In this document: positions 26,222 through 36,091 of the stretch, one piece after another | How the letters are laid out: every line of letters begins with the position of its first letter | Numbering within the stretch: position 1 is the first letter of the stretch | Assembly: GCA_019636175.1 (NCBI GenBank) | Contig: JAHBYC010000026.1 | Span: 1 to 38,337 of the forward strand | Direction of reading: 5' to 3' | Origin: Caulobacter sp. | Lineage (GTDB): Bacteria; Pseudomonadota; Alphaproteobacteria; Caulobacterales; Caulobacteraceae | DNA: 38,337 nt | The notes under the pieces: generated by a model | Database searches by the model: none | What the model was told of the DNA's origin: nothing | Seen by the model: the letters and a program-made list of their open reading frames with translations, nothing else | Translations under genes and position numbers: made by a program

Positions 26222-27112
26222 ATGGATGCGAACATGTTGATCTTGGTCTCGGTCGCCGTCGGCGCGGTCGTCGGCGCCGTGGCCGGCTTCATCATCGGCC
26301 GGGTCATGAACCTGTCGGCGGCCTTAAGCATCGGCGCGGGCGTGTTGATCGCGGCGGTCGGCGGCGGCGGCGGCTACTTCCTCGCCATCAATGATTTCGT
26401 CCCGGCCCAGAAGTTCGCCGCCGCCCGCGACGCCGCCGAGGCCCTGCCCGACGTCAAGGTGCTGAAGCAGTATTTCCCGGCCGACTATGCGGCGCTGCAG
26501 AACCAGATGGAGGTGGTCAAGGGCGACCGCCTCGGCGTCGCAGGGGTCAATCAGATGGTCCGCGCCACGGCCAATGCGGTGATGCAGCGCGAGGCCCGCA
26601 AGGCCACCGACGCCAACCTGATCCGCCTGATGCAGCTGCGCCGCGACAAGGCCGAGGCCCTGCGCCAGAAGGACGTCTCCTGGTGCTACGACTTCACGCG
26701 CGGCGCCCGCCTGACCTTTGATCCCAACGCCGTGGTCCCGGCCGAGATGGTCCAGCGCGAGCGTGACATCACGAGCGATATCCTCCGCCAGGTCGCCACC
26801 GATCCGGTGCTCAACGCCCCGGGCGCCGCCGGCGCCAACTCCACCACCGAGGACCGCAGCCTCAAGGCCCAGCAGCTCCGCTACGGCCAGGTCGAGATCC
26901 GCGACGGCGTGGCCAGACGCGCCCGCTCCGGCTTCACCGAGGACGAGCAGAAGACCATCGTCATGCTCTCGGGTCGCGGCGTCAGCCTTGACGACGCCCC
27001 CCGCCAATCCCTGATGTGCCGCTACAGCATCGCCCAGCTGGACGAGACCCTGAAGCTGCCGCCCGAGCAGGCGGCGATGGTCTACCGCTTGAACCTCGGC
27101 AAGGGGCTGTAG
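26222..27112 (+). CDS. Membrane protein of unknown function (two N-terminal helices)
   Basis: A 296-residue protein with two N-terminal hydrophobic helices ([20 protein letters not shown] and [20 protein letters not shown]). A soluble, mainly helical domain follows ([56 protein letters not shown]). Two cysteines (WCYDF, MCRYS) are far apart. No named family is recognised. Codon use matches the genome, so this is a genuine resident gene. It stands 52 bp before ligD on the same strand, with no evidence of shared function. Confidence 0.8.
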   Translation: MDANMLILVSVAVGAVVGAVAGFIIGRVMNLSAALSIGAGVLIAAVGGGGGYFLAINDFVPAQKFAAARDAAEALPDVKVLKQYFPADYAALQNQMEVVKGDRLGVAGVNQMVRATANAVMQREARKATDANLIRLMQLRRDKAEALRQKDVSWCYDFTRGARLTFDPNAVVPAEMVQRERDITSDILRQVATDPVLNAPGAAGANSTTEDRSLKAQQLRYGQVEIRDGVARRARSGFTEDEQKTIVMLSGRGVSLDDAPRQSLMCRYSIAQLDETLKLPPEQAAMVYRLNLGKGL

Positions 27113-27164
27113 CTACAGGGCTGCAAACTGGGAGCGACAGCTCCTCACGCGCGTTGATCGAACC

Positions 27165-29801
27165 ATGGCCAGCCGCGACCTCAAGACCTACGATTCCAAA
27201 CGCGACTTCGGCGTCACCGCCGAGCCGAGCAGCCAGGCGACGGTTCAGCCCTCCAGGGCGCTGCGCTTCGTCGTCCAGAAACACGCCGCCAGCCGCCTGC
27301 ACTACGACCTGCGCCTCGAATGGGAGGGCGTATTTCTGTCCTGGGCGGTGACGCGGGGCCCGTCGCTGGACCCGGCCGACAAGCGGCTCGCCGTCGAGGT
27401 CGAGGACCATCCGCTGGCCTACGGCGATTTCGAGGGGACCATTCCCAAGGGCCAGTACGGCGGCGGAACCGTCATGCTGTGGGACCGGGGCGTCTGGACG
27501 CCGGAGCCCGGATTTGACGTCGCCAAGGGCCTCAAGAAGGGCGAACTCAAGGTCGTCTTCGCCGGCGAGCGGATGAAGGGCGGCTATGTCCTGGTCCGGC
27601 TGCGCGGCGACAAATACGGCGGCAAACGTAAGAACTGGCTGCTGATCAAGCACCACGACGAGTATGAGAAGGAGGGGGATGGAGAGGCCTGGCTGGACCG
27701 CAACGCCACCTCCGTGGCCTCCGGCCGGTCGATGGAAGAGATCGCCGCCGGCAGGGGCAAGCGCCCCACCCCCTTCATGACCCGCAAGGCGCCCAAGGCC
27801 GACGCGGTCTGGCGGTCCGGCGACCCGGAGGCCAACGCCGAGCGCGCCGCCAAGGCCGCGTCCGCGCCCCGGAGGCGGGGCGGAACCCCGGCCGCGAAGG
27901 CGCCGTCCCTCAAGACCCTGCCCGACTTCATCGCGCCGCAGCTGTGCAAGCCGGTCGACCGCCCCCCATCCGGCGACAAATGGGCCCATGAGATCAAGTT
28001 CGACGGCTATCGCATGCAGCTGCGTGTCTCCGGCGGCAAGGCCCGCCTGCGGACCCGCAAGGGCGTCGACTGGTCCGACCGGTTTCCCGCCATCCTCGAG
28101 GCGGCGAAGGACCTGCCGGACGCCATCATCGACGGAGAGGTGGTCGCCCTCGACGAAGACGGCTCCCCCAGTTTCGCCGGCCTTCAGGCGGCCCTCTCGG
28201 CGGACGACACCGACGATCTGATCTTCTTCGCCTTCGACCTGCTGGCCGCCGACGACGAGGACCTGCGCCCCCTGTCCCTGGCCGACCGCAAGAGCCGGCT
28301 CAAGGCGATGCTGGACAAGGACGCCGCCCGCATCCGCTATGTCGATCATTTCACGGAGGCCGGCGAGGCGGTGCTCAGTTCCGCCTGCCGCATGGATCTG
28401 GAGGGCATCATCTCCAAGGACCTGACAGCGCCCTACCGCTCCGGCCGCTCGTCCGGCTGGACCAAGGCCAAGTGCCGCGCCGGCCATGAGGTGGTCATCG
28501 GCGGCTGGACCTCCAACGGCCCGGCCTTCCGCTCCCTGATCGCCGGCGTCCACCGGAACGGCGAACTGGTCCACGTCGGCCGCATCGGCACGGGGTTCGG
28601 CAGGGCGGTGGTCGAGGACCTGCTGCCGAAGCTGAAGGCGCTGAAGACCGATCGCTCGCCCTTCAGCGACCGCGAGGCCCCCAGCCGGGGCGGCGGGCGC
28701 AAGGCCGGAACTGTCCATTGGGTGCGGCCCGAGCTGGTCGCCGAGATCGAGTACGCCGGCTTCACCGCCGACGGCAACATCCGCCAGGCGGCCTTCAAGG
28801 GCCTGCGCGAGGACAAGCCCGCCGCCGAGGTCGAGGCCGAGACGCCCGCCAAAGCCGGCGACGCCGAACTGGCCGCGCCCACGCCCGGCCGCCCGGGTCA
28901 TCCGGCCCGGGTCATGGGCGTGAGCATCTCCCATCCCAACAAGCCCCTGTGGCCCGACGACGGCGACGGCGCCCCGGTCAGCAAGCTCGACCTGGCCCGC
29001 TATTTCGAGGCGGTCGGATCGTGGATGATCCCCCACCTCAAGGGCCGCCCCTGTTCCCTGGTTCGCACCCCGGACGGCATCGATGGCCAGTCCTTCTTTC
29101 AGCGCCACCTGATGAAGGGCGCCTCCAGCCTGCTGACCGAGGTGAAAGTCGCCGGAGACCGCAAGCCCTACCTGCAGATCGACCGCGTCGAGGGCCTGAT
29201 CGCCGCGGCCCAGAGCGGCGCCACCGAATTTCATCCCTGGAATTGCCAGCCGGGCGATATCGACCATCCCGGCCGGCTGGTGTTCGACCTCGACCCTGGC
29301 CCGGGCGTCGACTTCGATGACGTGGTCGAGGCGGCGCGGGAGGTGCGCGACCGGCTGGACGAGCTTGGCCTTGTCAGCTTCTGCAAGACCACCGGCGGCA
29401 AGGGGCTGCACGTCGTCACCCCGCTCAAGGCCTCCCGCTCCGGCCCCGACTGGGACGCCGCCAAGGCCTTCGCCCGCGAGGTCTGCGCCCGCATGGCCGC
29501 CGACGCGCCCGACCGCTTCCTGATCAAGATGAGCAAGGCGCGTCGCGAGGGCCGCATCTTCCTCGACTATCTGCGCAATGACCGCATGAGCACCGCCGTC
29601 GCCCCGCTCTCCCCCCGCGCCCGGCCCGGCGCCCCGGTGTCGATGCCGCTGAACTGGACCCAGGTGCGCAAGGGCCTCGACCCCATGCGCTTCACCCTGC
29701 GCACCGCCCCCGCCATCGTCGCGGACATGACCGCCTGGCAGGACTACCAGGACAGCGAACGCCCCTTGGCCGCAGCGATAAAGCGCCTCGGCAAGCCCTG
29801 A
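27165..29801 (+). CDS. ligD: Multifunctional NHEJ ligase LigD (phosphoesterase-ligase-polymerase)
   Basis: An 878-residue DNA repair enzyme for bacterial non-homologous end joining, acting with Ku. The domain order is the Pseudomonas type. The N-terminal 3'-phosphoesterase (about 30-165) has [19 protein letters not shown] (H40, H46, D48) and [12 protein letters not shown]. The ATP-dependent ligase (about 255-560) has adenylation Lys K278 in HEIKFDGYR and DGEVVALD. The C-terminal primase-polymerase (about 580-878) has [12 protein letters not shown], metal-binding D708 and D710 in [11 protein letters not shown], and [11 protein letters not shown]. Length and order are complete. The ku gene is convergent across a tandem-repeat array. 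Confidence 0.96.
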   Translation: MASRDLKTYDSKRDFGVTAEPSSQATVQPSRALRFVVQKHAASRLHYDLRLEWEGVFLSWAVTRGPSLDPADKRLAVEVEDHPLAYGDFEGTIPKGQYGGGTVMLWDRGVWTPEPGFDVAKGLKKGELKVVFAGERMKGGYVLVRLRGDKYGGKRKNWLLIKHHDEYEKEGDGEAWLDRNATSVASGRSMEEIAAGRGKRPTPFMTRKAPKADAVWRSGDPEANAERAAKAASAPRRRGGTPAAKAPSLKTLPDFIAPQLCKPVDRPPSGDKWAHEIKFDGYRMQLRVSGGKARLRTRKGVDWSDRFPAILEAAKDLPDAIIDGEVVALDEDGSPSFAGLQAALSADDTDDLIFFAFDLLAADDEDLRPLSLADRKSRLKAMLDKDAARIRYVDHFTEAGEAVLSSACRMDLEGIISKDLTAPYRSGRSSGWTKAKCRAGHEVVIGGWTSNGPAFRSLIAGVHRNGELVHVGRIGTGFGRAVVEDLLPKLKALKTDRSPFSDREAPSRGGGRKAGTVHWVRPELVAEIEYAGFTADGNIRQAAFKGLREDKPAAEVEAETPAKAGDAELAAPTPGRPGHPARVMGVSISHPNKPLWPDDGDGAPVSKLDLARYFEAVGSWMIPHLKGRPCSLVRTPDGIDGQSFFQRHLMKGASSLLTEVKVAGDRKPYLQIDRVEGLIAAAQSGATEFHPWNCQPGDIDHPGRLVFDLDPGPGVDFDDVVEAAREVRDRLDELGLVSFCKTTGGKGLHVVTPLKASRSGPDWDAAKAFAREVCARMAADAPDRFLIKMSKARREGRIFLDYLRNDRMSTAVAPLSPRARPGAPVSMPLNWTQVRKGLDPMRFTLRTAPAIVADMTAWQDYQDSERPLAAAIKRLGKP

Positions 29802-29815
29802 CCCCGCTTCCCCTC

Positions 29816-30293
29816 CCCCCGCTTCCCCGGCGAAAGCCGGGGCCCAGATTCACCCAAATAGCCAAAAGGTCACCCCAAGCCCCACATCGAACCGACCGGA
29901 CCCCGGCCTCCGCCGGGGAGGCGGGATAGGGGCATCGCCCACCTGCAAGATCACCCCGCTCCCCGCCCCCATCTTCTCCAAGCCCGGCATCCCTCCCCCC
30001 GCTTCCCCGGCGAAAGCCGGGGCCCAGATTCACCCCCGCGGCCGGAAGGTCACCCCAAGCCCCACATCGAACCGACTGGGCCCCGGCCTTCGCCGGGGAG
30101 ACGGGATAGGGGCATCGCCCACCTGCAAGATCACCCCGCTCCCCGCCCCCATCTTCTCCAACCCCGGCATCCTTAACCCCGCTTCCCCGGCGAAAGCCGG
30201 GGCCCAGATTCACCCCCGCGGCCGGAAGGTCACCCAAAGCCCCAAATCGAACCGACTGGGCCCCGGCCTTCGCCGGGGAAGCGGGATGGGGGT
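29816..30293. repeat. 180-bp tandem repeat array (about 2.6 units) between ligD and ku
   Basis: Units begin at 29821, 30001 and 30181, an exact 180-bp period, with very high identity between units; the third unit is partial and ends near 30293. Each unit contains a long inverted repeat. In unit 3, 29 bases at 30178-30206 pair with 30257-30285 with a single mismatch, around a roughly 50-bp centre. The core is CCCCGGCGAAAGCCGGGGCCCA. It fills the 519-bp gap between the convergent ligD and ku stop codons, and no gene is visible in it. Confidence 0.88.
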
Positions 30294-30320
30294 CTCGACC
30301 CGGCCAACCAGACCACCAAC

Positions 30321-31154
30321 CTAAGCCCGCTTCTTCGCCGTCGCCTTCTTCCCGGCCCCCTTCTTCGCGCCCGCCCCGCCCTTCCCGCCGAGGCTCTTCT
30401 TCAGCGCCTCCATCAGGTCGACCACATTGGTCTCCTCCGGCTGCGCCGCCGTCACCTTGCGGCCCTTGCCCTTCTTCTTCTCGGCGATCAGCGCCCGCAG
30501 CGCGTCCTCATAGCGGTCGTTGAAGCCCGAGGGATCGAACGGCCCGTCCTTCTGTTCGATGATCTTCTCTGCGATGGCGACCATCTCCTTGTCCCCCTTG
30601 GCGGCGGGGATATCGTCGAAGAAGTCGTCGCTGTCGCGCACCTCATCGGCCGTCCGCAGCGACCAGCAGATCAGCCCCTTGCCCCGCGGCTCGATCCCCA
30701 GCAACCGCTCGCGCTGATGCATCACCAGCCGGGCCAGGGCGATCTTCCTCGTCTTGCCCATGGCGTCGCGGATCACCGAATAGGCGTCCATCGCCAGCTT
30801 GCCGTCCGGCACGAGGTAATAGGGATTGTCCCAGTACAGCCGGTCGATCTCGGCCGCGTCGACGAACCGCTCGATGTCGATGGTCTTTGTGCTCTCCAGC
30901 CTGACGTCGTCGATCTCGTCCTGGGTCAGGACGATGTAGCTGTCCTTCTCATACTCATAGCCCTTCACCAGATCGGCGCGCTCCACCGGTCCGATCTCCG
31001 GATCGGTCGGGATCATGCGGATGCGGTTGTGGCTGTCCTTGTGCAGCAGGTTGAAGTGCACGCCGCTGCCGGATTCGGTGGCGGTGTAGAGCGCCACCGG
31101 GCAGGTGACGAGCGACAGGCGCAGATGCCCCTGCCATGTGGGTCGCGCGGCCAT
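30321..31154 (-). CDS. ku: Non-homologous end-joining protein Ku
   Basis: A 277-residue bacterial Ku that forms a ring-shaped homodimer on double-strand DNA ends and recruits LigD. The start MAARPTWQGHLRLSLVTCPVAL and the blocks YEYEKDSYIVLTQDEID, RLYWDNPYYLVPDG and LARLVMHQRERLLGIEPRG are canonical. A lysine-rich tail (GAKKGAGKKATAKKRA) of the sort that aids DNA binding ends the protein. The ATG at 31152-31154 is preferred over one nine codons upstream because GGAG lies 6 nt before it and the conserved N-terminus starts there. Divergent from the tetR gene. Confidence 0.95.
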   Translation of the reverse strand: MAARPTWQGHLRLSLVTCPVALYTATESGSGVHFNLLHKDSHNRIRMIPTDPEIGPVERADLVKGYEYEKDSYIVLTQDEIDDVRLESTKTIDIERFVDAAEIDRLYWDNPYYLVPDGKLAMDAYSVIRDAMGKTRKIALARLVMHQRERLLGIEPRGKGLICWSLRTADEVRDSDDFFDDIPAAKGDKEMVAIAEKIIEQKDGPFDPSGFNDRYEDALRALIAEKKKGKGRKVTAAQPEETNVVDLMEALKKSLGGKGGAGAKKGAGKKATAKKRA

Positions 31155-31297
31155 GAGGGTCTCCGGGTTCGCGGAGTCCAACGCGGGTCGGGCGCGGGCG
31201 GTTGCCGCGCGGGCGTTTAGAACGGTTGTTTATCCCCGCTTGCCAAGCGCCGTCGCACCCGCAATGCTCCGTTTCCGGAAGGGAAGGGTAAAAAGTC

Positions 31298-31957
31298 GTG
31301 AGTCTGGACGAAACCGCGCAAGAGACGCCGGGGCCCGAGGCCGAAGCCGCCACCAAGCACATGGTGTTCAACGCCGCCGAGCGCCTGTTCGCCCTCAACG
31401 GCTTCCAGAACGTCTCGGTGCGCGACATCACCGCCGAGGCCGGCGTCAACCTGGCCAGCGTCAACTACCACTTCGGATCCAAGGACGCCCTGCTGTTCGA
31501 GATCTTCCGCCGGCGCACCGCCGAGCTGAACCGCGAGCGCGCCCGCATGCTGCATGAGGCCTCGGACCGCCATGGCGGCAGGCCGCCGGTGCGCGAGATC
31601 CTCACCGCCCTTATCGCCCCGCCCCTGCGCTGGCTGGATCCGGCCCATGAGCACCGCATCTCGCTGCAGTTCCTGATCCGCGCCCGCAGCGAGGGCACCG
31701 CCGCCATCCGCGAGGTGCTGGGCACGGACGTCTCACACCTGCGCCGCTTTTCCGACGCCCTGCTGGCCGCCTGCCCCACGCTCCAGCCTGACGAGGTCTA
31801 CTGGCGCCTGCATTTCGTGCTCGGCATGATCCACCAGAACCGCTTCATGGAGCTGGACCGTCTGCACGTCCTGTCGGAAGGCCTGACCCGCGAGGACGAC
31901 ATCGCCGGCCTCCAGGCCCGCATGCTCGATTTCGCCGTCGCCGGCTTCGAGGCCTGA
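31298..31957 (+). CDS. TetR-family transcriptional regulator
   Basis: A 219-residue regulator. The N-terminal helix-turn-helix domain (about 20-66) has MVFNAAERLFALNGFQNVSV then ITAEAGVNLASVNYHFGSKD, the typical TetR recognition helix ending in YxFGSKD. The C-terminal helical ligand-binding domain includes LRWLDPAHEHRISLQFLIRA and WRLHFVLGMIHQ. It starts with GTG at 31298-31300, preceded by GGAAGGG at good spacing. The ligand is unknown. It is followed convergently by the coq4-like gene and preceded by divergent ku. A degenerate palindrome at 32806-32826 could be one of its operators (inference). Confidence 0.92.
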   Translation: MSLDETAQETPGPEAEAATKHMVFNAAERLFALNGFQNVSVRDITAEAGVNLASVNYHFGSKDALLFEIFRRRTAELNRERARMLHEASDRHGGRPPVREILTALIAPPLRWLDPAHEHRISLQFLIRARSEGTAAIREVLGTDVSHLRRFSDALLAACPTLQPDEVYWRLHFVLGMIHQNRFMELDRLHVLSEGLTREDDIAGLQARMLDFAVAGFEA

Positions 31958-31990
31958 TCTCCGTCATCGTGGGCAGGCCGCGAGCGGGCC

Positions 31991-32770
31991 TCAGTGCGCC
32001 TTGAACAGCCCGTCGCGCATCTCGGCGGGGATCGACTGATAGATCGTCGGCGACTTGATGTTCAGCCGCGCCCGCGCCGCCTCCAGGTCCTCGGCGAACA
32101 GCGCCGGATAGTCGACTTCCGGCAGCCAGGCCGCCGCCTTGCCATGGCGGAAGGCCTGACGGATCGCCGCCGCATAGGGCTGGCCATTGCCCGAGCGGCT
32201 CAGCTTCAGGCTGGCGGCCTCGGCGATCACCTTGAACCCCAGCGCGCCGGTCTGACTGTAGGAAAACGCCACCACGCAGGCCTCGCCCAGCGCATCGGTG
32301 CGATAACCGGTCAGGGTGTGCCAGACGTCGTGCAGGTCGCGCATGCGCCGCCCGTACCAGACCAGCGGATGGGCCGCCTCGATCTGGGCGTCAGGGGTGT
32401 CCTGGCTGATCTCGGCCAGGCCGTCGGCGGTAAAGCCGCGCTCGTCGATGAAGTCGCGATAGGCCGCGCCCACCGTGCCGGGGGCGAAGCTGTCCAGCCA
32501 CGGCCGGTCCATCAGCCGCTCGGCCAGCTCCTCGCGGTAATAGGCGATGCGGCCGCCCTGCGGGCTCTTGATCAGCCGGGCGTAGCCCTTGGGAATGGTC
32601 TTGCCGCTCAGCGCCCGCATCAGGTCGAACACCGCATGGGTGTCCTCCTTGTCCTTCATCAGACGGCTGATCGCCTTGAAGGCGCGGACAGGTTGCAGCC
32701 GCATCGACTCGCCCTTGCGGACCTCCACGGTCGGGCGCTCAATGGTCGGGGTCTGGACGAGGGCGTTCAT
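31991..32770 (-). CDS. coq4: Coq4-family ubiquinone biosynthesis protein
   Basis: A 259-residue member of the Coq4 family, associated with ubiquinone biosynthesis. The conserved zinc-ligand block HDVWHTLTGY (HDxxH) lies in RMRDLHDVWHTLTGYRTDAL, preceded by a RPWLDSFAPGTVGAAY-like region; GLFKAH ends the protein. Recent work links Coq4 to decarboxylation-hydroxylation of the quinone ring (family knowledge). The ATG at 32768-32770 was chosen; the open frame continues 124 codons upstream over the divergent RHH gene and the extra residues are not Coq4-like. Divergent from the RHH gene across a 73-bp region. Confidence 0.88.
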   Translation of the reverse strand: MNALVQTPTIERPTVEVRKGESMRLQPVRAFKAISRLMKDKEDTHAVFDLMRALSGKTIPKGYARLIKSPQGGRIAYYREELAERLMDRPWLDSFAPGTVGAAYRDFIDERGFTADGLAEISQDTPDAQIEAAHPLVWYGRRMRDLHDVWHTLTGYRTDALGEACVVAFSYSQTGALGFKVIAEAASLKLSRSGNGQPYAAAIRQAFRHGKAAAWLPEVDYPALFAEDLEAARARLNIKSPTIYQSIPAEMRDGLFKAH

Positions 32771-32805
32771 GGCTTGCGGCTTTCGGCAGGGTGGATGTCG
32801 AAAGA

Positions 32806-32826
32806 TATGTAAACAGTGATTAGATA
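32806..32826. promoter_or_regulatory. AT-rich imperfect palindrome in the coq4 / RHH divergent promoter
   Basis: TATGTAAACAGTGATTAGATA stands out as an AT-rich island in very GC-rich surroundings, midway between two divergent starts. It resembles the TGTAAACA-type imperfect palindromes bound by TetR-family regulators, and a tetR gene is next to coq4. It could equally hold the -10 elements of the two promoters. Confidence 0.35.
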
Positions 32827-32843
32827 GCAAGGTGCGCTGCAGC

Positions 32844-33080
32844 ATGGCCGGATTGATCAAGCGCTCGGTGTCACTCGCCGGCCACGCCACCTCCCTGGCC
32901 CTGGAGCCGGAATTCTGGGCCGCGCTCGAGGCGGCGGCGGCCCGGCGCGGCCTCAGCCTGGCCCGCCTGATCAGCCAGATCGACGACCGCCGCGCCGACC
33001 GCCCCCTCGCCTCGGCCTGCCGCGTGTTCGCGCTGCAGCACGCCTTGTCCCGCCCACCAAAAGAAGGTGACGCCAAATAG
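32844..33080 (+). CDS. Ribbon-helix-helix domain protein (RHH_4 type)
   Basis: A 78-residue protein with the PF13467-type ribbon-helix-helix pattern: LIKRSVSLAGHATSLALEPEFW (beta strand and first helix) then LEAAAARRGLSLARLISQID and a final SACRVFALQHAL. Such proteins are small DNA-binding or regulatory proteins found widely in Caulobacterales and Rhizobiales; their targets are unknown. The ATG at 32844 is preferred; a GTG at 32832 is also in frame. Divergent from coq4. Confidence 0.85.
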   Translation: MAGLIKRSVSLAGHATSLALEPEFWAALEAAAARRGLSLARLISQIDDRRADRPLASACRVFALQHALSRPPKEGDAK

Positions 33081-33137
33081 GCGGATGAGAGCCGCACCGG
33101 TGGCGGCGGAATGTCTCCCTCTCCCCCAACTCCACCC

Positions 33138-33268
33138 GTCATCCCGGGCGGCCAAAGGCCGACCCGGGACCCAGGGGTGGAGGATCGGGCTATCGAACAA
33201 AACTTCCACCCCGGCGCCCTGCACCGTGGATCCCGCCGCTCCGCGCGCCGCGCTACGGCCGGGATGAC
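33138..33268. repeat. Dispersed intergenic repeat, copy B
   Basis: A 131-bp element with ends GTCATCCCGG and CCGGGATGAC and internal GACCCGGGACCCAGGGG. It matches copy A at 10795-10928 in both ends and the central block, while the middle differs. It lies between the RHH gene and a convergent small membrane-protein gene. Confidence 0.75.
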
Positions 33269-33290
33269 GGTCTGATATCGTCAGAAAACC

Positions 33291-33542
33291 CTACCGCGGC
33301 GGCGTCGGCTTCGGCATCGGCAGCGGTTGCGGGTCCGGGGGCACCGGCATGGTCGGCACGCTGGGCATGGCGATCTCCACGGTCCGGCCGCTATGCAACA
33401 GCGGCGTCAGGCCGGACCACACCGTCCAGCCGATCAGGATCGTCAGCCCCAGAGCCGCGAGCACCGCCATGCCGGCGAACATCGCGCCGCCGTTCCGGTG
33501 GCTGCGGCGGGGTCCGTGGGGATGGTCGGCGGTATGAGCCAT
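33291..33542 (-). CDS. Small single-helix membrane protein of unknown function
   Basis: An 83-residue protein: a His/Arg-rich start (MAHTADHPHGPRRSHRNGG), one transmembrane helix (MFAGMAVLAALGLTILIGWTVW), then a short periplasmic part ending in a proline-rich tail (VPPDPQPLPMPKPTPPR). No family is recognised. The ATG at 33540-33542 follows GGAGA. It is divergent from uvrD and has genome-like codon use, so it is probably real. Confidence 0.65.
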   Translation of the reverse strand: MAHTADHPHGPRRSHRNGGAMFAGMAVLAALGLTILIGWTVWSGLTPLLHSGRTVEIAMPSVPTMPVPPDPQPLPMPKPTPPR

Positions 33543-33645
33543 GGCTGTCTCCTTTCTCCCCCGGATAACGGTCCGCCGCCGACAGTGTTCCGGTTTGTCG
33601 CCCCGGCCTTAACCTCGCGCCGTTTGTGCTACATACGTTCCCCTG

Positions 33646-35982
33646 ATGACCGACTCTTCCCTGCCCTCTCCCCGGATCTCCGACCTCGCCCGCGCCGATC
33701 GCGGCCCGGGCGGCGCCCCCGACTATCTGACCGGCCTCAACCCCGAACAGCGCCGCGCGGTCGAGGCCACCGAGGGTCCGGTCCTGGTCCTGGCCGGCGC
33801 CGGCACCGGCAAGACCCGCGTCCTGACCACCCGCCTGGCCCACATCCTGGCCACCGGCAAGGCGCGGCCGTGGGAGCTGCTGGCGGTCACCTTCACCAAC
33901 AAGGCCGCCCGCGAGATGCGCGAGCGGATCGCCGCCATCATCGGCCCCTCCGCCGAGGGCCTGCGGTGGCTGGGCACCTTCCACAGCGTCGCCGCCCAGA
34001 TCCTGCGCCGTCACGCCGACCTCGTGGGCCTGAAGTCCAGCTACACCATCCTCGACACCGACGATCAGGAACGGCTGCTCAAACAGGTGATCGAGGCGGC
34101 CAACATCGACCCCAAGCGCTGGACGCCCAAGGCCCTGGCCGGCCTCATCGACCACTGGAAGAACCGCGGCTGGACGCCCGAACGCCTGCCGCCGGCGGAA
34201 GGCAGCCATTTCGCCAATGGCAAGGGCGAGGCCCTTTACAAGGCCTATCAGGACCGCCTGCGCACCCTCAACGCCTGCGATTTCGGCGACCTGCTGCTGC
34301 ACAACCTGACCATCTTCCAGAAGCACCCCGATGTGCTGGCCGAGTATCACGATCGATTCCGCTACATCCTCGTCGACGAGTATCAGGACACCAACGTCGC
34401 CCAGTATCTGTGGCTGCGGCTGCTGGGCCAGGCGCGCCAGAACGTCTGCTGCGTCGGCGACGACGACCAGTCGATCTATGGCTGGCGCGGGGCCGAGGTC
34501 GACAACATCCTGCGCTTCGAGCGCGACTTCCCCGGCGCCGCCGTCATCCGGCTGGAGCGCAACTACCGCTCGACCAGCCACATCCTCGCCGCCGCCAGCG
34601 GCCTGATCGCCGCCAACAAGGGGCGCCTCGGCAAGACCCTGTGGACCGAAGACGCCCCCGGCGAAAAGGTCATGGTCCGGGGCGTCTGGGACGGCGAGGC
34701 CGAAAGCCGCCTGATCGCCGAGGAGATCGAGCGCTGGAAGCGCTCTGGCCGCCGCTACAGGGACGTCGCCATCCTGGTCCGCGCCTCCTTCCAGATGCGC
34801 GCCTTCGAGGAGCGGTTCGTCATGCTGCAGATCCCCTACAAGGTGATCGGCGGCCCGCGCTTCTTTGAACGGGCAGAGATCCGCGACGCCCACGCCTATC
34901 TGCGGCTGATCCAGTCCCCCGACGACGACCTGGCCTTCGAGCGCATCGTCAATGTGCCCAAGCGCGGCATCGGCGATGCCAGCGTCCAGAAAATCCTCAC
35001 CCTCGCCCGCCACCACGGGATCAGCGCCATCGAGGCCAGCCGGGGCCTGGCGACCACCGACGAACTGGCCGGCAAGACCCGCACAGCCCTGGCCAATTTC
35101 GTTCGCGACATCGACCGCTGGACCGCCCAGCTGCAGTCGGGCGCGACCGACCACGCCCGCCTGACCGAGACCATTCTGGAGGAGAGCGGCTATACCGACG
35201 CCCTGCGCCTCGACAAGGGCCCGACCAGCCAGACGCGGCTGGAGAACCTGAAGGAGCTGGTCCAGTCGATGGCCCAGTTCGACAGCCTCGAGGGCTATCT
35301 CGAACACGTCTCCCTGGTCATGGACCTCGACCGCGGCGGCGCCGACGACAGCGTGCAGATCATGACCCTGCACAGCGCCAAGGGCCTGGAGTTCCCGCTG
35401 GTCTTCCTGCCCGGCTGGGAGGAAGGCGTCTTCCCCAGCCAGCGCAGCATGGACGAGAGCGGCGAAAAGGGCCTGGAGGAGGAGCGCCGCCTGGCCTACG
35501 TCGGCATCACCCGGGCCCGTGAACAGGCCCGCATCAGCTTCGCCGCCAACCGCCAGGTCTACGGCCGCTGGACCAGCCAGCTCCCCAGCCGCTTCGTCGA
35601 CGAACTGCCCCCCGACGCCGTCGATGCGGCGTCGGAGACCGGTTACTACGGCGGCGGCCCCGGCATGAGCCAGCCCACCACCAGCCGCTGGGACGACGAC
35701 CATACCTTCGGCCAGGGCTACAGCAGCCCGGGCTGGAAACGCGCCCAGGAACGCAACTACCGCGGCAGCCACCCGGGCCGGCAACAGGTCATCGAAGGCG
35801 AAGGGAGGCTGGTGGCGGTGAGCGCGCCGGAAGTCTCAAGCGCCTACGCCAAGGGCGACCGCGTGTTCCACATCAAGTTCGGCTATGGCGCGGTCGTGGC
35901 CGTGGAGGGGAACAAGCTGACGGTGGCGTTCGAGCAGGCGGGGGAGAAGAGGGTGATCGACTCGTTTGTGGAGCGGGGGTGA
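33646..35982 (+). CDS. uvrD: UvrD/PcrA-type ATP-dependent DNA helicase
   Basis: A 778-residue superfamily 1A 3'-5' helicase for nucleotide excision and mismatch repair. Motifs in order: Q-motif LNPEQRRAV (31-39), Walker A GAGTGKT (51-57), TFTNKAAREMRERI, the DEYQDTN Walker B, DDDQSIYGWRGA, LERNYRSTSHIL, VQIMTLHSAKGLEFPLVFLPG and EERRLAYVGITRARE. The C-terminal tail (VFHIKFGYGAVVAVEGNKLTVAF split across the last 45 residues) is the PcrA/UvrD tudor-like domain that contacts RNA polymerase. Complete and typical. A CD-NTase gene follows after 109 bp on the same strand, but base composition changes sharply there. Confidence 0.95.
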   Translation: MTDSSLPSPRISDLARADRGPGGAPDYLTGLNPEQRRAVEATEGPVLVLAGAGTGKTRVLTTRLAHILATGKARPWELLAVTFTNKAAREMRERIAAIIGPSAEGLRWLGTFHSVAAQILRRHADLVGLKSSYTILDTDDQERLLKQVIEAANIDPKRWTPKALAGLIDHWKNRGWTPERLPPAEGSHFANGKGEALYKAYQDRLRTLNACDFGDLLLHNLTIFQKHPDVLAEYHDRFRYILVDEYQDTNVAQYLWLRLLGQARQNVCCVGDDDQSIYGWRGAEVDNILRFERDFPGAAVIRLERNYRSTSHILAAASGLIAANKGRLGKTLWTEDAPGEKVMVRGVWDGEAESRLIAEEIERWKRSGRRYRDVAILVRASFQMRAFEERFVMLQIPYKVIGGPRFFERAEIRDAHAYLRLIQSPDDDLAFERIVNVPKRGIGDASVQKILTLARHHGISAIEASRGLATTDELAGKTRTALANFVRDIDRWTAQLQSGATDHARLTETILEESGYTDALRLDKGPTSQTRLENLKELVQSMAQFDSLEGYLEHVSLVMDLDRGGADDSVQIMTLHSAKGLEFPLVFLPGWEEGVFPSQRSMDESGEKGLEEERRLAYVGITRAREQARISFAANRQVYGRWTSQLPSRFVDELPPDAVDAASETGYYGGGPGMSQPTTSRWDDDHTFGQGYSSPGWKRAQERNYRGSHPGRQQVIEGEGRLVAVSAPEVSSAYAKGDRVFHIKFGYGAVVAVEGNKLTVAFEQAGEKRVIDSFVERG

Positions 35983-36091
35983 GGCAAGGCGCCTTGATGC
36001 TCCCCGGCGGCCGACGTCACCTGCCCCCCATTGCGCGCATCAGCATTTTCCGCAACCCTAATGTGATACTTGCGGCATGGGTTGGGGGCCA

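Noticed and set aside
29816-30293. Repeat array considered as CRISPR
   Set aside because: The repeat unit is 180 bp with no short repeats separated by unique spacers, and no cas genes are present.
32771-33142. Upstream extension of the Coq4 frame
   Set aside because: It runs antisense through the RHH gene and across the AT-rich promoter region, with no Coq4 similarity.
35985-35996. CAAGGCGCCTTG palindrome after uvrD as terminator
   Set aside because: Only a 12-bp palindrome with no loop and no T tract follows; too weak to call.
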